From Oleomonas cavernae (lineage in GTDB: Bacteria; Pseudomonadota; Alphaproteobacteria; Zavarziniales; Zavarziniaceae): a DNA stretch of 64,000 nucleotides. Location of the stretch: the NCBI RefSeq assembly GCF_003590945.1, contig NZ_QYUK01000011.1, positions 1,888,001 to 1,952,000 on the forward strand, written 5' to 3'. Shown here piece by piece: positions 44,910 to 54,905 of this stretch. The notes beneath the pieces are model-generated. The model worked only from the letters and a program-made list of their open reading frames with translations. It searched no databases and was not told where the DNA came from. Both the position numbers and the translations under genes were made by a program. Positions within the stretch are counted from its first letter, which is position 1, and each line of letters opens with the position of its first letter.

Positions 44910-45520
44910 GCCCCCATGGCAAAGACCGCCTCGGCCATGGTAGCGGCGAACATGCGGATGCGGTGGCGGGGGCTGCCCAGGAAGTTCATCTGGGCGATCA
45001 TGTGGCAGGCGCCGAAGATGAAATGGGCGGCGTCCTCGACATCGATCGACGGCTTGAACTCGCCGCCCCCCGCACCTGCCCTGACGATGGCGCGGAAGAC
45101 GTCCAGCGTCTCCTCCAGCGAAGTCAGGAACTGGGTCCGCACCGCGCCGTCCGACGAGGTGGTCCAGTCGAGATAGACCTTCAGCACATCCGGCCCGGCG
45201 GCGGCGAATTCGACCACGGCGGCCAGGATCGCCTCCAGCTTGCCCCGCGCCGTGGCGGCCGTGGCCGCGCGTTCGCGCAGCATGCCCACCGTACGGCGGT
45301 GAACCTCGGCCAGGACGCTGGCGACCAGGTCGTCGCGGGTCGGGAAATAGGTGAACACGGTCGGCGTCGCCACCCCGGCGACCTGGGCAATCCGGGCATG
45401 GCGGGCGCCGCCGATGCCGCGTTCGGCGAAGACCGCCAGGGCGCAGTCCATCAATTGCTCCCGCCGCTCGCTGGGCTGGAGCTGTGGCGCACGGCGGGTC
45501 TTCTCGATAGCGCGGATCAT
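44906..45520 (-). CDS. TetR-family transcriptional regulator
   Basis: 204 aa from the ATG at 45520 (MIRAIEKTRRAPQ). N-terminal helix-turn-helix: LMDCALAVFAERGIGGARHARIAQVAGVATPTVFTYFPTRDDLVASVL. The C-terminal ligand domain is all helical. Its stop overlaps the convergent hydrolase stop by 4 bp. Divergent from the phosphotransferase gene (95-bp gap), and an 18-bp near-perfect palindrome lies between, so it likely represses both itself and that gene. Confidence 0.9.
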   Translation of the reverse strand: MIRAIEKTRRAPQLQPSERREQLMDCALAVFAERGIGGARHARIAQVAGVATPTVFTYFPTRDDLVASVLAEVHRRTVGMLRERAATAATARGKLEAILAAVVEFAAAGPDVLKVYLDWTTSSDGAVRTQFLTSLEETLDVFRAIVRAGAGGGEFKPSIDVEDAAHFIFGACHMIAQMNFLGSPRHRIRMFAATMAEAVFAMGA

Positions 45521-45538
45521 GCCCCTGAGTCTAATCCC

Positions 45539-45556
45539 ATTGACAATATTATCAAT
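45539..45556. promoter_or_regulatory. candidate TetR operator overlapping a -35 box
   Basis: ATTGACAATATTATCAAT is an 18-bp palindrome with one mismatched pair, centred on AATATT in the 95-bp divergent gap. It contains TTGACA (45540-45545), an ideal -35 for the phosphotransferase operon, although the matching -10 (TACTCA, 45564-45569) is poor. Binding here by the divergent TetR protein would block transcription. Confidence 0.5.
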
Positions 45557-45615
45557 GACTGAATACTCACTGGCATAGATGAGATCGCCGGTAGGCGGCA
45601 TGTCGGGGAGACGTC

Positions 45616-46731
45616 ATGGTCAAGGAGAATGCCGCCGGCAAGGCGGCCGCGCCGCCTCGCCCGCCCTTCGTGGACGCGCCGCTGGCCCTGGGGCCGGACT
45701 GGTTCAACACGCTGTTCGCCCACAGGGGACCGGCCGCCGACGTGACCGCGGTCGAGGCCCGGGCGATCGGCACCGGCCAGGTCGGCACCAATGTCCGCTA
45801 CAGCCTGGGCTTCCGGCAGAACCACGCCGGCCTGCCCCAAACCCTGGTGGGCAAGTTCCAGTCGCAGGACGAGAAGAACCGCATGGCCGGCAAGGTGCTG
45901 GGCCTCTACGAGCGCGAATACCGCTTCTACGACACCTTCGCCGGCAGTGCCGCCCGCATCGCGCCGGGCCTGTTCTACAGCGACTACGACGAGGCGACCG
46001 ACCGAGTCACCCTGCTGATGGAGGACATGGCGCCGGCAGTCCAGGGCGACCAGCTCGCGGGCTGCACGCTGGCACAGGCGGAACTGGCCATGGATGCGGC
46101 GGCGGTCCTGCATGCCAGCCACTGGAACGATCCGATGCTCGACACCTATCCCTGGCTGCAATTCACCAGCGCGGCGCCGCCGCCGATGATCACGCCTGAT
46201 TTCATGGCCGCCCTGTGGCCGCAGTTCAAGGATCGCTACGGCGACCGCGTCTCGCCCCGGGCGGCGGCGATCGGCGATGCCTTCGTCGCCGGCTTGGCCC
46301 TCTGGGCGGAAGGCTACCGCGGCCCGAAATGCCTCAGCCACGGCGACTTCCGCCTGGACAACATGCTGTTCGGCGGCCGCCACCGGCCCTTGGCCGTGGT
46401 CGACTGGCAGACCTTGAGCCTGAGCGGGCCGGCCAACGATGTCGCCTATTTCCTGGGGGCGGGCCTGGTCGAGGCCGACCGCCGCCGCCACGAGGAACAA
46501 CTGGTCCGCCACTATCACACCCGCTTGAGGGAAGCGGGGATCACCGACTACCCGTTCGACGCCCTGTGGCGCGACTACCGCTGGTTCAGCTTCTCAGGGC
46601 TCCAGATGGCCTTCGCCGCGGCGATCCTGGTCGAGCAGACAGCGCGGGGCGACGCGATGTTCCTGACCATGCTGCACCGGCACGCCGACCAGATCGAGAC
46701 GCTGGGCGCCCTCTCCCTCCTGTCCCCCTAA
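45616..46731 (+). CDS. APH/choline-kinase-like phosphotransferase family protein
   Basis: 371 aa. Kinase-like fold with the Brenner motif CLSHGDFRLDNMLFGG and metal-binding AVVDWQTLSLSGPANDVAYFLG. N-lobe ATP region near TGQVGTNVRYSLGF and a Lys in VGKFQSQDEK. Related proteins include ecdysteroid-kinase-like and acyl-CoA-dehydrogenase-linked phosphotransferases; aminoglycoside resistance is not suggested. It forms an apparent operon with the next gene (11-nt gap), both probably under the divergent TetR. Confidence 0.85.
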   Translation: MVKENAAGKAAAPPRPPFVDAPLALGPDWFNTLFAHRGPAADVTAVEARAIGTGQVGTNVRYSLGFRQNHAGLPQTLVGKFQSQDEKNRMAGKVLGLYEREYRFYDTFAGSAARIAPGLFYSDYDEATDRVTLLMEDMAPAVQGDQLAGCTLAQAELAMDAAAVLHASHWNDPMLDTYPWLQFTSAAPPPMITPDFMAALWPQFKDRYGDRVSPRAAAIGDAFVAGLALWAEGYRGPKCLSHGDFRLDNMLFGGRHRPLAVVDWQTLSLSGPANDVAYFLGAGLVEADRRRHEEQLVRHYHTRLREAGITDYPFDALWRDYRWFSFSGLQMAFAAAILVEQTARGDAMFLTMLHRHADQIETLGALSLLSP

Positions 46732-46742
46732 TCGAGGTTCCC

Positions 46743-47852
46743 ATGCTTACCAAGGCCGACGACTACCCGATCCACCAGACGCCGGAACCGATCGCCTTCG
46801 CCGGCACGGACCGCAACTTCTACGACCGCTATTTCTTCAACGGTTACAGCGACGATGGCGCGGTCTTCTTCGCCGCCGCCCTGGGCGTCTACCCGCACCT
46901 CAACATCATCGATGCCTCGTTCTGCGTCGTGGTCGACGGGGTGCAGCACAACCTGCACGCCTCGCGCCACCTCAACATGGAACGGCTGGATACCCATGTC
47001 GGCCCGATCGCCATCGAGGTGGTGAAGCCCCTGGAAGTCCTGCGCATCGCGGTCGACGGCAACGAGTCCGGCCTGCGCGCCGACCTCGAGTTCCACTGTC
47101 GGGCCAGGCCCCTGAAGGAGCCGCGCTTTACCCATCGGATCGGCCCGCGCACCTTCATGGACCTGACCCGCCTGACCCAGAGCGGGCGCTACGAGGGCTG
47201 GGTCGAGGTCGCCGGCAGGCGCATCGAGATTTCGCCCGACCGCTTCACCGGCACCCGCGACCGCAGTTGGGGCGTGCGCCCGATCGGCGCGCCCGACCTG
47301 CAGGAATTCGCCCCGCCCGCCCCCTTCCAGTTCTACTGGCTGTGGGCGCCGCTGAACTTCGGCGATTGCAGCACCCTGTTCCACGTCAACGACGATGCCC
47401 AGGGCGAGGCCTGGAACAACAATGCCGTGATCCAGCCCCTCGACGGCGGCGAGGCCAAGGAGATGGCCAGCAGCCATGCCGCGGTCAGCTTCATCCCCGG
47501 CTCGCGCCACGCCGCCAAGGCGTCGCTGTTCTATCGCCACCGTGGCGGCGGCGAGACGCGGATCGACCTCACCCCGAAGTTCCACTTCTACATGATGGGC
47601 CTGGGCTACGGTCACCCGGAATGGCCGCACGGCGGCAACAAGGGGCCGCTGGCGATCGGCCATGAGGTGCTGAAGCTGGCCGAGGTAACCGGCTATTTCC
47701 CGCCCCACCTGCATATCCAGGCCTTCGTCACCGCGACCATGACCCGGCCCGACGGCAGCATCGGCCAAGGCCGCGGCGTGCTCGAGCAACTGATCGTCGG
47801 CCCCCACGCCCCCTCGGGCTTCAAGGACATCCTGGATCCGGCAGCGGGCTGA
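46743..47852 (+). CDS. conserved protein of unknown function, possible lipocalin/AttH-like fold
   Basis: 369 aa, GAGG 5 nt before the ATG. No signal peptide. Beta-rich with many aromatic residues: FYDRYFFNGYSDDGAVFFAAALGVYPHLNIIDASF at the start, WVEVAGRRIEISPDRFTGTRDRSWGVRP in the middle and FQFYWLWAPLNFG later. The RDRSWG motif and paired beta domains recall AttH/hydroxyneurosporene-synthase-like or DUF7064-type proteins, but I cannot assign it firmly. It follows the phosphotransferase in an operon; together they may modify a lipid or xenobiotic. Confidence 0.6.
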   Translation: MLTKADDYPIHQTPEPIAFAGTDRNFYDRYFFNGYSDDGAVFFAAALGVYPHLNIIDASFCVVVDGVQHNLHASRHLNMERLDTHVGPIAIEVVKPLEVLRIAVDGNESGLRADLEFHCRARPLKEPRFTHRIGPRTFMDLTRLTQSGRYEGWVEVAGRRIEISPDRFTGTRDRSWGVRPIGAPDLQEFAPPAPFQFYWLWAPLNFGDCSTLFHVNDDAQGEAWNNNAVIQPLDGGEAKEMASSHAAVSFIPGSRHAAKASLFYRHRGGGETRIDLTPKFHFYMMGLGYGHPEWPHGGNKGPLAIGHEVLKLAEVTGYFPPHLHIQAFVTATMTRPDGSIGQGRGVLEQLIVGPHAPSGFKDILDPAAG

Positions 47853-47906
47853 GAAAATGAACCCTGAAGGCCAGGGCGTTTCCCTTCCATCCCCACCACC
47901 CAAACT

Positions 47907-48277
47907 CGTCATGCCCGGCCTCGTGCCGGGCATCCACGTCGGGACAGTGCACGTCCGTTGACGGAAGAAGCAGCTTGCCGACGTGGATGGCCGGGACTTC
48001 GCCCACGGCTGTCCGGTTAAGGAAATCGGGCGCGGGAGGCCACTTCCTTCGGGTGGTTTTCTTTCCATCCTCACCACCCTAACTCGTCATGGCCGGGCGA
48101 AGTCCCGGCCATCCACGTCGGCAAGCTGCTTCTTTCTTCAACGAAGGTGGCTCGTCCCGACGTGGATGACCGGGACAAGCCCGGTCATGACGATTGAGAG
48201 TGGTACGCATATGCCTTGAAACAACCCGATTTCCTTAACCGGACAGCCGTGGGACTTCGCCCGGCCATGACGGTTGA
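47907..48277. repeat. REP-type doublet interrupted by the MITE-like element
   Basis: The left hairpin (CGTCATGCCCGGC... from 47907) and the right remnant (...GGCCATGACGGTTGAG, to about 48277) belong to one REP doublet of the class seen at 30097. Joining 47907-48004 to 48263-48277 rebuilds an intact unit, so the interruption at 48005-48250 came later. This and the MITE account for most of the 500-bp gap between 47853 and 48352; no gene is seen there. Confidence 0.8.
48005..48250. mobile_element. 246-bp MITE-like element with 26-bp terminal inverted repeats and 12-bp target duplication
   Basis: The left end ACGGCTGTCCGG...AAATCGGG (48005-48030) matches the right end (48225-48250) as a perfect 26-bp inverted repeat. 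GGGACTTCGCCC flanks it directly on both sides (47993-48004 and 48251-48262), a 12-bp target duplication. Inside there is no transposase; instead 48087-48193 is a complete REP doublet. A 10-13 bp duplication is typical of IS4-family transposition, so a non-autonomous relative of such an element is suggested; no parent element is in the window. Confidence 0.75.
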
Positions 48278-48352
48278 GCGTGGTGCGTACTGGGAGTGGA
48301 AGGCCCGCCAACAATCGTTCCCTATTTGTTCTTTTCCTGCTAGGCTGCGGCT

Positions 48353-49546
48353 ATGGTCGATGGACGCGCACCCAAGGCGAAGAACGGATCCGGGCGGATC
48401 GTGCCCCGGCCTGTCACCGTGCGCCTGGAGGAGACGGCGGAAACGGCGGGCCGGCAGGAAGGCACGGCCAAGGTCGATGCCGCCGCCCGGGGTGGCCGGG
48501 GTACCCTGTCCAATGCCAACGGCCGCTTCGAGCGCTTCGACGCGGTCGCCTTCGATGACGGCTGGGGCCAGGGCGACGAGCCGGCGCCGCGCATCGAGAC
48601 GCGGGTGCAGACCGACAAGTCGCGCACCATCATCACCCGCAACGACAGCCCGGATATTTCCTTCGATCGCTCGATCAATCCCTACCGGGGTTGCGAGCAC
48701 GGCTGCACCTATTGCTTTGCCCGGCCCACCCACGCCTATCTGGGCTTTTCCCCCGGCATCGATTTCGAATCCCGCATCCTGGCCAAGCCCGACGCCGCCC
48801 GCCTGCTGGAGGGGGAACTGGGCGCCAGGTCCTATGCCTGCCGGCCCATCGCCATGGGCACCAACACCGATCCCTATCAGCCGGTGGAGAAGAAGCTGCG
48901 CATCACGCGCGGCATCCTGGAGGTGCTGGAGCGCTGGAACCACCCGCTGACCATCGTCACCAAGTCGGCCCTGGTGCAGCGGGATATCGATATCCTGGGG
49001 CGCATGGCCAGGCTCAACCTGGCCAAGGTGGCGCTGTCGGTCACCACGCTGGATCGCCGCCTGGCCCGCCGGATGGAACCGCGCGCGGCCACCCCAGAGA
49101 AGCGGCTGGAAACCATCAAGGCCTTGAGCGCCGCCGGCGTGCCGGTGGGCGTGATGACCGCGCCGATGATCCCCGGGCTCAACGATCATGAGATGGAGGC
49201 GATCCTCGAGGCGGCGGCCAAGGCCGGCGCCACCATCGCCGGCTATGTCATGCTGCGCCTGCCCCTGGAGATCAAGGACCTGTTCCAGGAATGGCTGGCG
49301 GCGGCGGTGCCGGAGCGGGCCGGCCGGGTGATGGCCCTGATCCGCGACATGCGCGGCGGCAAGGCTTACGACTCGACCTTCGGCCTGCGCCAGCGCGGCA
49401 CCGGGCCCTATGCCGACCTGATCGCCCAGCGCTTCCGCCTGGCCACCGCCCGCCTGGGACTGGACATCTCGCGCCGGCCGCTGGACATCACCAAATTCCG
49501 CCGGCCGCTCGAGCGTGACGATCAGATGGCCCTGTTCGGCGACTAG
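48353..49546 (+). CDS. radical SAM protein of the SplB-like/PA0069 family
   Basis: 397 aa. [4Fe-4S] motif C114-x3-C118-x2-C121 in RGCEHGCTYCFARPTH, then MGTNTDPYQPVEKKL and FDRSINPYRG, hallmarks of the PA0069/Rv2578c-type family related to spore photoproduct lyase. The SAM-cleaving fold is clear; the substrate is not known. An N-terminal basic extension (residues 1-45) is poorly conserved in composition. The last 4 bp overlap the convergent pyruvyl transferase gene. Confidence 0.9.
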   Translation: MVDGRAPKAKNGSGRIVPRPVTVRLEETAETAGRQEGTAKVDAAARGGRGTLSNANGRFERFDAVAFDDGWGQGDEPAPRIETRVQTDKSRTIITRNDSPDISFDRSINPYRGCEHGCTYCFARPTHAYLGFSPGIDFESRILAKPDAARLLEGELGARSYACRPIAMGTNTDPYQPVEKKLRITRGILEVLERWNHPLTIVTKSALVQRDIDILGRMARLNLAKVALSVTTLDRRLARRMEPRAATPEKRLETIKALSAAGVPVGVMTAPMIPGLNDHEMEAILEAAAKAGATIAGYVMLRLPLEIKDLFQEWLAAAVPERAGRVMALIRDMRGGKAYDSTFGLRQRGTGPYADLIAQRFRLATARLGLDISRRPLDITKFRRPLERDDQMALFGD

Positions 49547-50331
49547 GCCGGCTTCAGCGGCGCGGCCGCCACCAGGGCATCCAGGGTCAGTAACGCCGGG
49601 CGTTGCCGGGCGTTGCGGGCATGGTGCTTGCGCCCCTCCTTCACCGTCGAGACGAAATCGCATTCAAAGCCGATCGAGCTGGAAAAATCCGCCCATTTGA
49701 ACGGCACGTCGATCTTGCGGTCGTTGAGATAGGCGAAGGGCACGCCGTAGGCATGGGCGACGACGGCGCCGTGCAAGGAGGCGGTCAGCACGAAGTCGGC
49801 GGCGGCGATGGCATCGATCAGGCGATGGCAGGCGGCCCGGTCGGGGCTGATCCAGGGGCTGAGCACGACGTCCGCCCCGGTCTGCTTCAGCAGGGCGGCA
49901 TCGCTCATGCTGGTGCCGACATGGCGGATGCACAGGGCCTTGCCGGCGAAATCCGGCGCCGGCGCCGGCCGGTAGAAACGTGGCAGCAACAGGCCGGGAT
50001 CGCCGATCGGCGTGGTTCGCGGCAGGCCCAGCACGGCCCGGGTCAGCAGGCCGCGCACGCCGCAGAATTTGGCCGCCTTGCGGTTCGCCGGCGCAAGGTC
50101 GTGGGGATGGCGCAGGCCGCAACCCCAATAGACGATGCGGCGATGGCCGGCGGCCCGCGCCGCCTCGACATAGAGGTCGGAGATCACGCTGCCGATCAGG
50201 TGGATTTCGCCGTCGATCCAGTCGGTCCGGCCGCGAAACAGGCCGTCATAGAGCAGCTCGGTCAGGTAGTCGCCGAAATTGGTGCGCGGCTCGCCCCGGG
50301 TCCAATAGGGAATTCGATCAGGCAGGGACAT
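49543..50331 (-). CDS. polysaccharide pyruvyl transferase family protein
   Basis: 262 aa from the ATG at 50331 (MSLPDRIPYWTRGEPRTNFGDYL). The GDYLTELLY start, the IGSVIS/WGCGLR region, a cis-type FCGVRGLLTR and ASLHGAVVAHAYGVPF near residue 195 are typical of the family that adds pyruvate ketals to surface glycans. It is short for the family but has both halves. The DUF2182 gene lies 22 bp upstream on the same strand; no other glycan genes are nearby. Confidence 0.85.
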   Translation of the reverse strand: MSLPDRIPYWTRGEPRTNFGDYLTELLYDGLFRGRTDWIDGEIHLIGSVISDLYVEAARAAGHRRIVYWGCGLRHPHDLAPANRKAAKFCGVRGLLTRAVLGLPRTTPIGDPGLLLPRFYRPAPAPDFAGKALCIRHVGTSMSDAALLKQTGADVVLSPWISPDRAACHRLIDAIAAADFVLTASLHGAVVAHAYGVPFAYLNDRKIDVPFKWADFSSSIGFECDFVSTVKEGRKHHARNARQRPALLTLDALVAAAPLKPA

Positions 50332-50353
50332 GCACGCAACCTCGACGCCGCAA

Positions 50354-51136
50354 TCAAGGCGCCGCCACCACGGCAAGACCGCCAAGGCACAGGATTACGC
50401 CGATCGCCCGCCCAAGCCAGCGCAGATGCGCCAGTTTCTCGATCAGCACCAGCACCGCCAGCCCCGCGACCCAGACCAGGTTCATCGCCCCGCCGACAAA
50501 CAGCAACAGCATCAGGCCCCAGCAGCAGCCAAGGCAGTAGAGCCCGTGCTCCACCCCCATGCGGAAGGCACCCAGGCGGCCGGGCCGGCTGTGGCGCTGC
50601 AGGAAGGTGAAGGGGGCCTGGCAATGGCCCAGGCAGGCCGCCTTGGCCGGGGTGAGCTGATAGATCCCGGCGGCGATCAGCAGCAGCCCCGCCACCGCCC
50701 CGTTCGAGACCTGCATCATGCCGTCCATCAGGCCGACACCGGTCAGCGCCCATTGCAGCAGCACGGCGCCCAGGCTGGCGACGCCCCAGATGGCGAGATA
50801 GCCGGCCGCGAAGATCACGGTCGGCGCAACCTGCCGGCGCCGGCCATAGGCCGCGTGGATCAGCAGCATGGGGGCGGCCGAGGGCAGCATCATGCCGACC
50901 ATCATCACCCACCACATGGCAAAGACGATGAGCCCGTAGGCCGGCGTCCAGGGCGGCGCGGGCATGGCCATGGCGGCCCCCGGCAACCAGCCGCTCATGG
51001 CCGTCATCTCGAGGCCCGAGGCGCCCATGCCGGCGCCCGAGAGAAGATAGGCCCAGGCCAGCGCCGTAACCAGGGCGATGGCAAGGGCGACGATCAGCCG
51101 GTCGCGCCGCAGCAGCGCCTCGAGCGCGCCCGCCAC
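50354..51136 (-). CDS. DUF2182 membrane protein
   Basis: 260 aa with about seven membrane segments. VFAMWWVMMVGMMLPSAAPM and GVEHGLYCLGCCWGLMLLLF carry the methionine- and cysteine-rich motifs typical of DUF2182, a family of proposed metal-binding membrane proteins. It begins 10 nt after the DUF1326 gene; the two families are usually neighbours. A role in metal or copper handling is a family-based guess. Confidence 0.88.
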   Translation of the reverse strand: MAGALEALLRRDRLIVALAIALVTALAWAYLLSGAGMGASGLEMTAMSGWLPGAAMAMPAPPWTPAYGLIVFAMWWVMMVGMMLPSAAPMLLIHAAYGRRRQVAPTVIFAAGYLAIWGVASLGAVLLQWALTGVGLMDGMMQVSNGAVAGLLLIAAGIYQLTPAKAACLGHCQAPFTFLQRHSRPGRLGAFRMGVEHGLYCLGCCWGLMLLLFVGGAMNLVWVAGLAVLVLIEKLAHLRWLGRAIGVILCLGGLAVVAAP

Positions 51137-51146
51137 GGCGGACGGA

Positions 51147-51782
51147 TCAGCGGACGAGGCCCTGCCCCGTCATGTTCACCGGGGCGAAATGGGCGTGGCC
51201 CACGTCCCAGTCGTGCTTGATCGTCCCGAACGCCTTCACCGCCGAACTGGCGAATTCGGCTTGCGCAAATTCAAAGCTGTCGGCCATGACCACCCGGGCG
51301 CGATGGGTCGCCCCGGTGACCGGGTTGCGGATCGGCTCTGCCTTCACCTCGATCAGGCCGGGGACCGAGAAGCGGCCGATACAGGCCTCGGGATCGGATT
51401 CGAAGGTGACGTCGGCAAAGACCGGCTCGAGAAAAGTCTCGGTCATCGCCGTCATGACGTTGAAGATGGTGGCGAAGGGTTCGGTTTCCTCGCCCGCCGC
51501 AATCTTCATCAGGGCTTCGCGCTGCCGCGCATCGGCACGGCGATCGATGATGAGCTGGCCCGTCCCCTTGCCCAGGTGGATCGGCCCGGGCCAGGCAAAG
51601 ATCACGGCGAAGCGCGTGTCGGCCAGCGAGACGTCGCCGAAATGCCCCTCGTCGATCTGGTAGCAGGCGGCGCCCCGGCAATGACCCTTGGTCGGCAGGG
51701 CATTGAACTGACAGGGACAGCCCCAATCACAGTTACACACGGAAATCTGCGTACCGCGGATCAGCCAGTCGATGCCGGGCAT
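51147..51782 (-). CDS. DUF1326 domain protein
   Basis: 211 aa from the ATG at 51782 (GGAGG upstream). Near the N-terminus SVCNCDWGCPCQFNALPTKGHCRGA holds a dense cysteine set that could bind a metal; the rest is beta-rich. Typical of DUF1326, a cytoplasmic family paired with DUF2182. It is divergent from rnhB (84-bp gap). Confidence 0.9.
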   Translation of the reverse strand: MPGIDWLIRGTQISVCNCDWGCPCQFNALPTKGHCRGAACYQIDEGHFGDVSLADTRFAVIFAWPGPIHLGKGTGQLIIDRRADARQREALMKIAAGEETEPFATIFNVMTAMTETFLEPVFADVTFESDPEACIGRFSVPGLIEVKAEPIRNPVTGATHRARVVMADSFEFAQAEFASSAVKAFGTIKHDWDVGHAHFAPVNMTGQGLVR

Positions 51783-51866
51783 GGTCGCCTCCCCCGATGC
51801 GAAGGCCGCAGTGTACGCCTCGGCAGGGCCCTTGATAAGGCGGCATCGGCGCTTTATCGAAGAGCC

Positions 51867-53676
<1,810 letters not shown>

Positions 53677-53694
53677 GCCGTTGGGGCGAAGCCG

Positions 53695-53937
53695 ATGCCA
53701 ACCGTGCTTCGCCTCAACGGCTATCGGTTCTATTTCTACAGCCATGAGCCCAACGAGCCACCGCATGTTCATATCGACAAGGGCGGCTCATCGGCGAAAT
53801 ATTGGCTTGAAATACCTGCCCTGGCGCGCAATCTCGGCTTCGACGCGCGGACTTTGAGGGAAATGCTCGAAATGGTTCGGCACCATCGGGCGATGTTGTT
53901 GGAGGCGTGGCATGGCCATTTCAGCAACGGCGAGTGA
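53695..53937 (+). CDS. DUF4160 protein
   Basis: 80 aa. RLNGYRFYFYSHEPNEPPHVHIDKGG is the DUF4160 signature, with conserved His residues. It overlaps the next gene (DUF2442) by 26 bp, the compact layout of a toxin-antitoxin-like pair; activity is not established to my knowledge. It follows ccrM after 18 bp. Confidence 0.9.
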   Translation: MPTVLRLNGYRFYFYSHEPNEPPHVHIDKGGSSAKYWLEIPALARNLGFDARTLREMLEMVRHHRAMLLEAWHGHFSNGE

Positions 53938-54178
53938 CATTCGGGTTCTCGGCGTGCGCGTCGACACCGATCGCCTTGTCGTCGACCTGATGGACGGCCG
54001 GACGATTTCCGTGCCGCTCGTCTGGTATCCGCGCCTGTTCGACGCGACGCCCGAGCAGCGCGCCCGCTTCGAGATTGCCGGCGGCGGCTACGGCATCCAT
54101 TGGCCTGACATCGATGAAGACCTGTCGACGGAAGGCCTCCTGAGGGGCGCGCCCGCCGCGGCACGCCCGCTGCGGTGA
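53912..54178 (+). CDS. DUF2442 protein
   Basis: 88 aa. Opens with beta strands (VRVDTDRLVVDLMDGRTISVPLVWYPRLFDAT) and ends in IHWPDIDEDLSTEGLLRG, the DUF2442 signature. Small, soluble, DNA- or protein-binding role suspected. Start lies inside the DUF4160 gene with GGAGGCG upstream of the ATG. Confidence 0.9.
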   Translation: MAISATASDIRVLGVRVDTDRLVVDLMDGRTISVPLVWYPRLFDATPEQRARFEIAGGGYGIHWPDIDEDLSTEGLLRGAPAAARPLR

Positions 54179-54282
54179 TCAATCCTTGAGCGCGGCTAGC
54201 TGCCGCAGCGATGATTTGGGTGATTGCGGGTGGCCTTGCCAGGGGCGCCTGATGGGGGCCTTCGGCCGAAGGAGACGCCCGC

Positions 54283-54753
54283 ATGCGCATTCAATCGGTG
54301 CCACCTGAATCCAGCCTCCGGCCCCTGTTGCCCGGGGCCAGCTTCGCCGATGCCTTTACCGCTGTCATCGGTGGCCACGATCTCGACGCCGGGACCGCGG
54401 CCGCCCGTGTCATGGGCCGGTCGCCCGGCTGGATCCGCTGGCTGATGGCCTTGCGCAACGGCATCGTGGCGCCGCTGGGCCTGAAGACCGGGGGCGATGC
54501 GCGTGGGCCCAAGGTCGGCTTCTTCCCGGTGTTGAGCCAGGCCGCCGATCAGGTGGTGCTGGGCCTCGACGACAGGCACCTGGATTTCCGCGTCGCGGTC
54601 GTCGTCGCCGGGCTGGGTCCAGGCCGCCAGCGCGTCACCGTGACGACCCTGGTCCGCCCGCACAACCTGCTGGGCAGGATCTACCTGACGGCGGTGCTGC
54701 CGTTCCACCGGCTGATCGTGCCTGCCATGCTGGCCCAGGCGGAGAAGGCTTAG
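54283..54753 (+). CDS. DUF2867 family protein
   Basis: 156 aa. ASFADAFTAVIGGHDLDAGTAA, then GWIRWLMALRNGIVAPLGLKTG and GFFPVLSQAADQVVLGLDDRHLDFR, ending with RPHNLLGRIYLTAVLPFHRLIVPAML, match DUF2867, a helix-grip-like fold family of unknown role. Separate from the pair upstream by 104 bp; an REP-like palindrome follows. Confidence 0.85.
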   Translation: MRIQSVPPESSLRPLLPGASFADAFTAVIGGHDLDAGTAAARVMGRSPGWIRWLMALRNGIVAPLGLKTGGDARGPKVGFFPVLSQAADQVVLGLDDRHLDFRVAVVVAGLGPGRQRVTVTTLVRPHNLLGRIYLTAVLPFHRLIVPAMLAQAEKA

Positions 54754-54768
54754 CGCTCCGCCTCCACC

Positions 54769-54885
54769 GTCATCCCGGACTTGATCCGGGATCCATGTCG
54801 ATGCAGGGCCGGGACCACGCACCAGCCCATTTCCCCGGCTTTTCGCCTGCCATGCCGATGGATCCCGGATCAAGTCCGGGATGAC
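54769..54885. repeat. palindromic repeat, GTCATCCCGGAC class
   Basis: Arms 54769-54796 and 54858-54885 are perfect 28-bp inverted repeats (GTCATCCCGGACTTGATCC...), each a hairpin by itself. Different from the CGTCATTCCGGC class but with the same overall design. Sits between convergent genes. Confidence 0.75.
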
Positions 54886-54905
54886 GACTACTAGGGGGCT
54901 TCAGG

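Noticed and set aside
45616-46731. Aminoglycoside resistance phosphotransferase
   Set aside because: Only the general kinase motif is shared; length and motifs fit the broad phosphotransferase family rather than any resistance enzyme.
47880-48280. CRISPR-like array
   Set aside because: The repeats are few, palindromic and nested in inverted orientation; they are REP doublets and MITE ends, not evenly spaced direct repeats with unique spacers.
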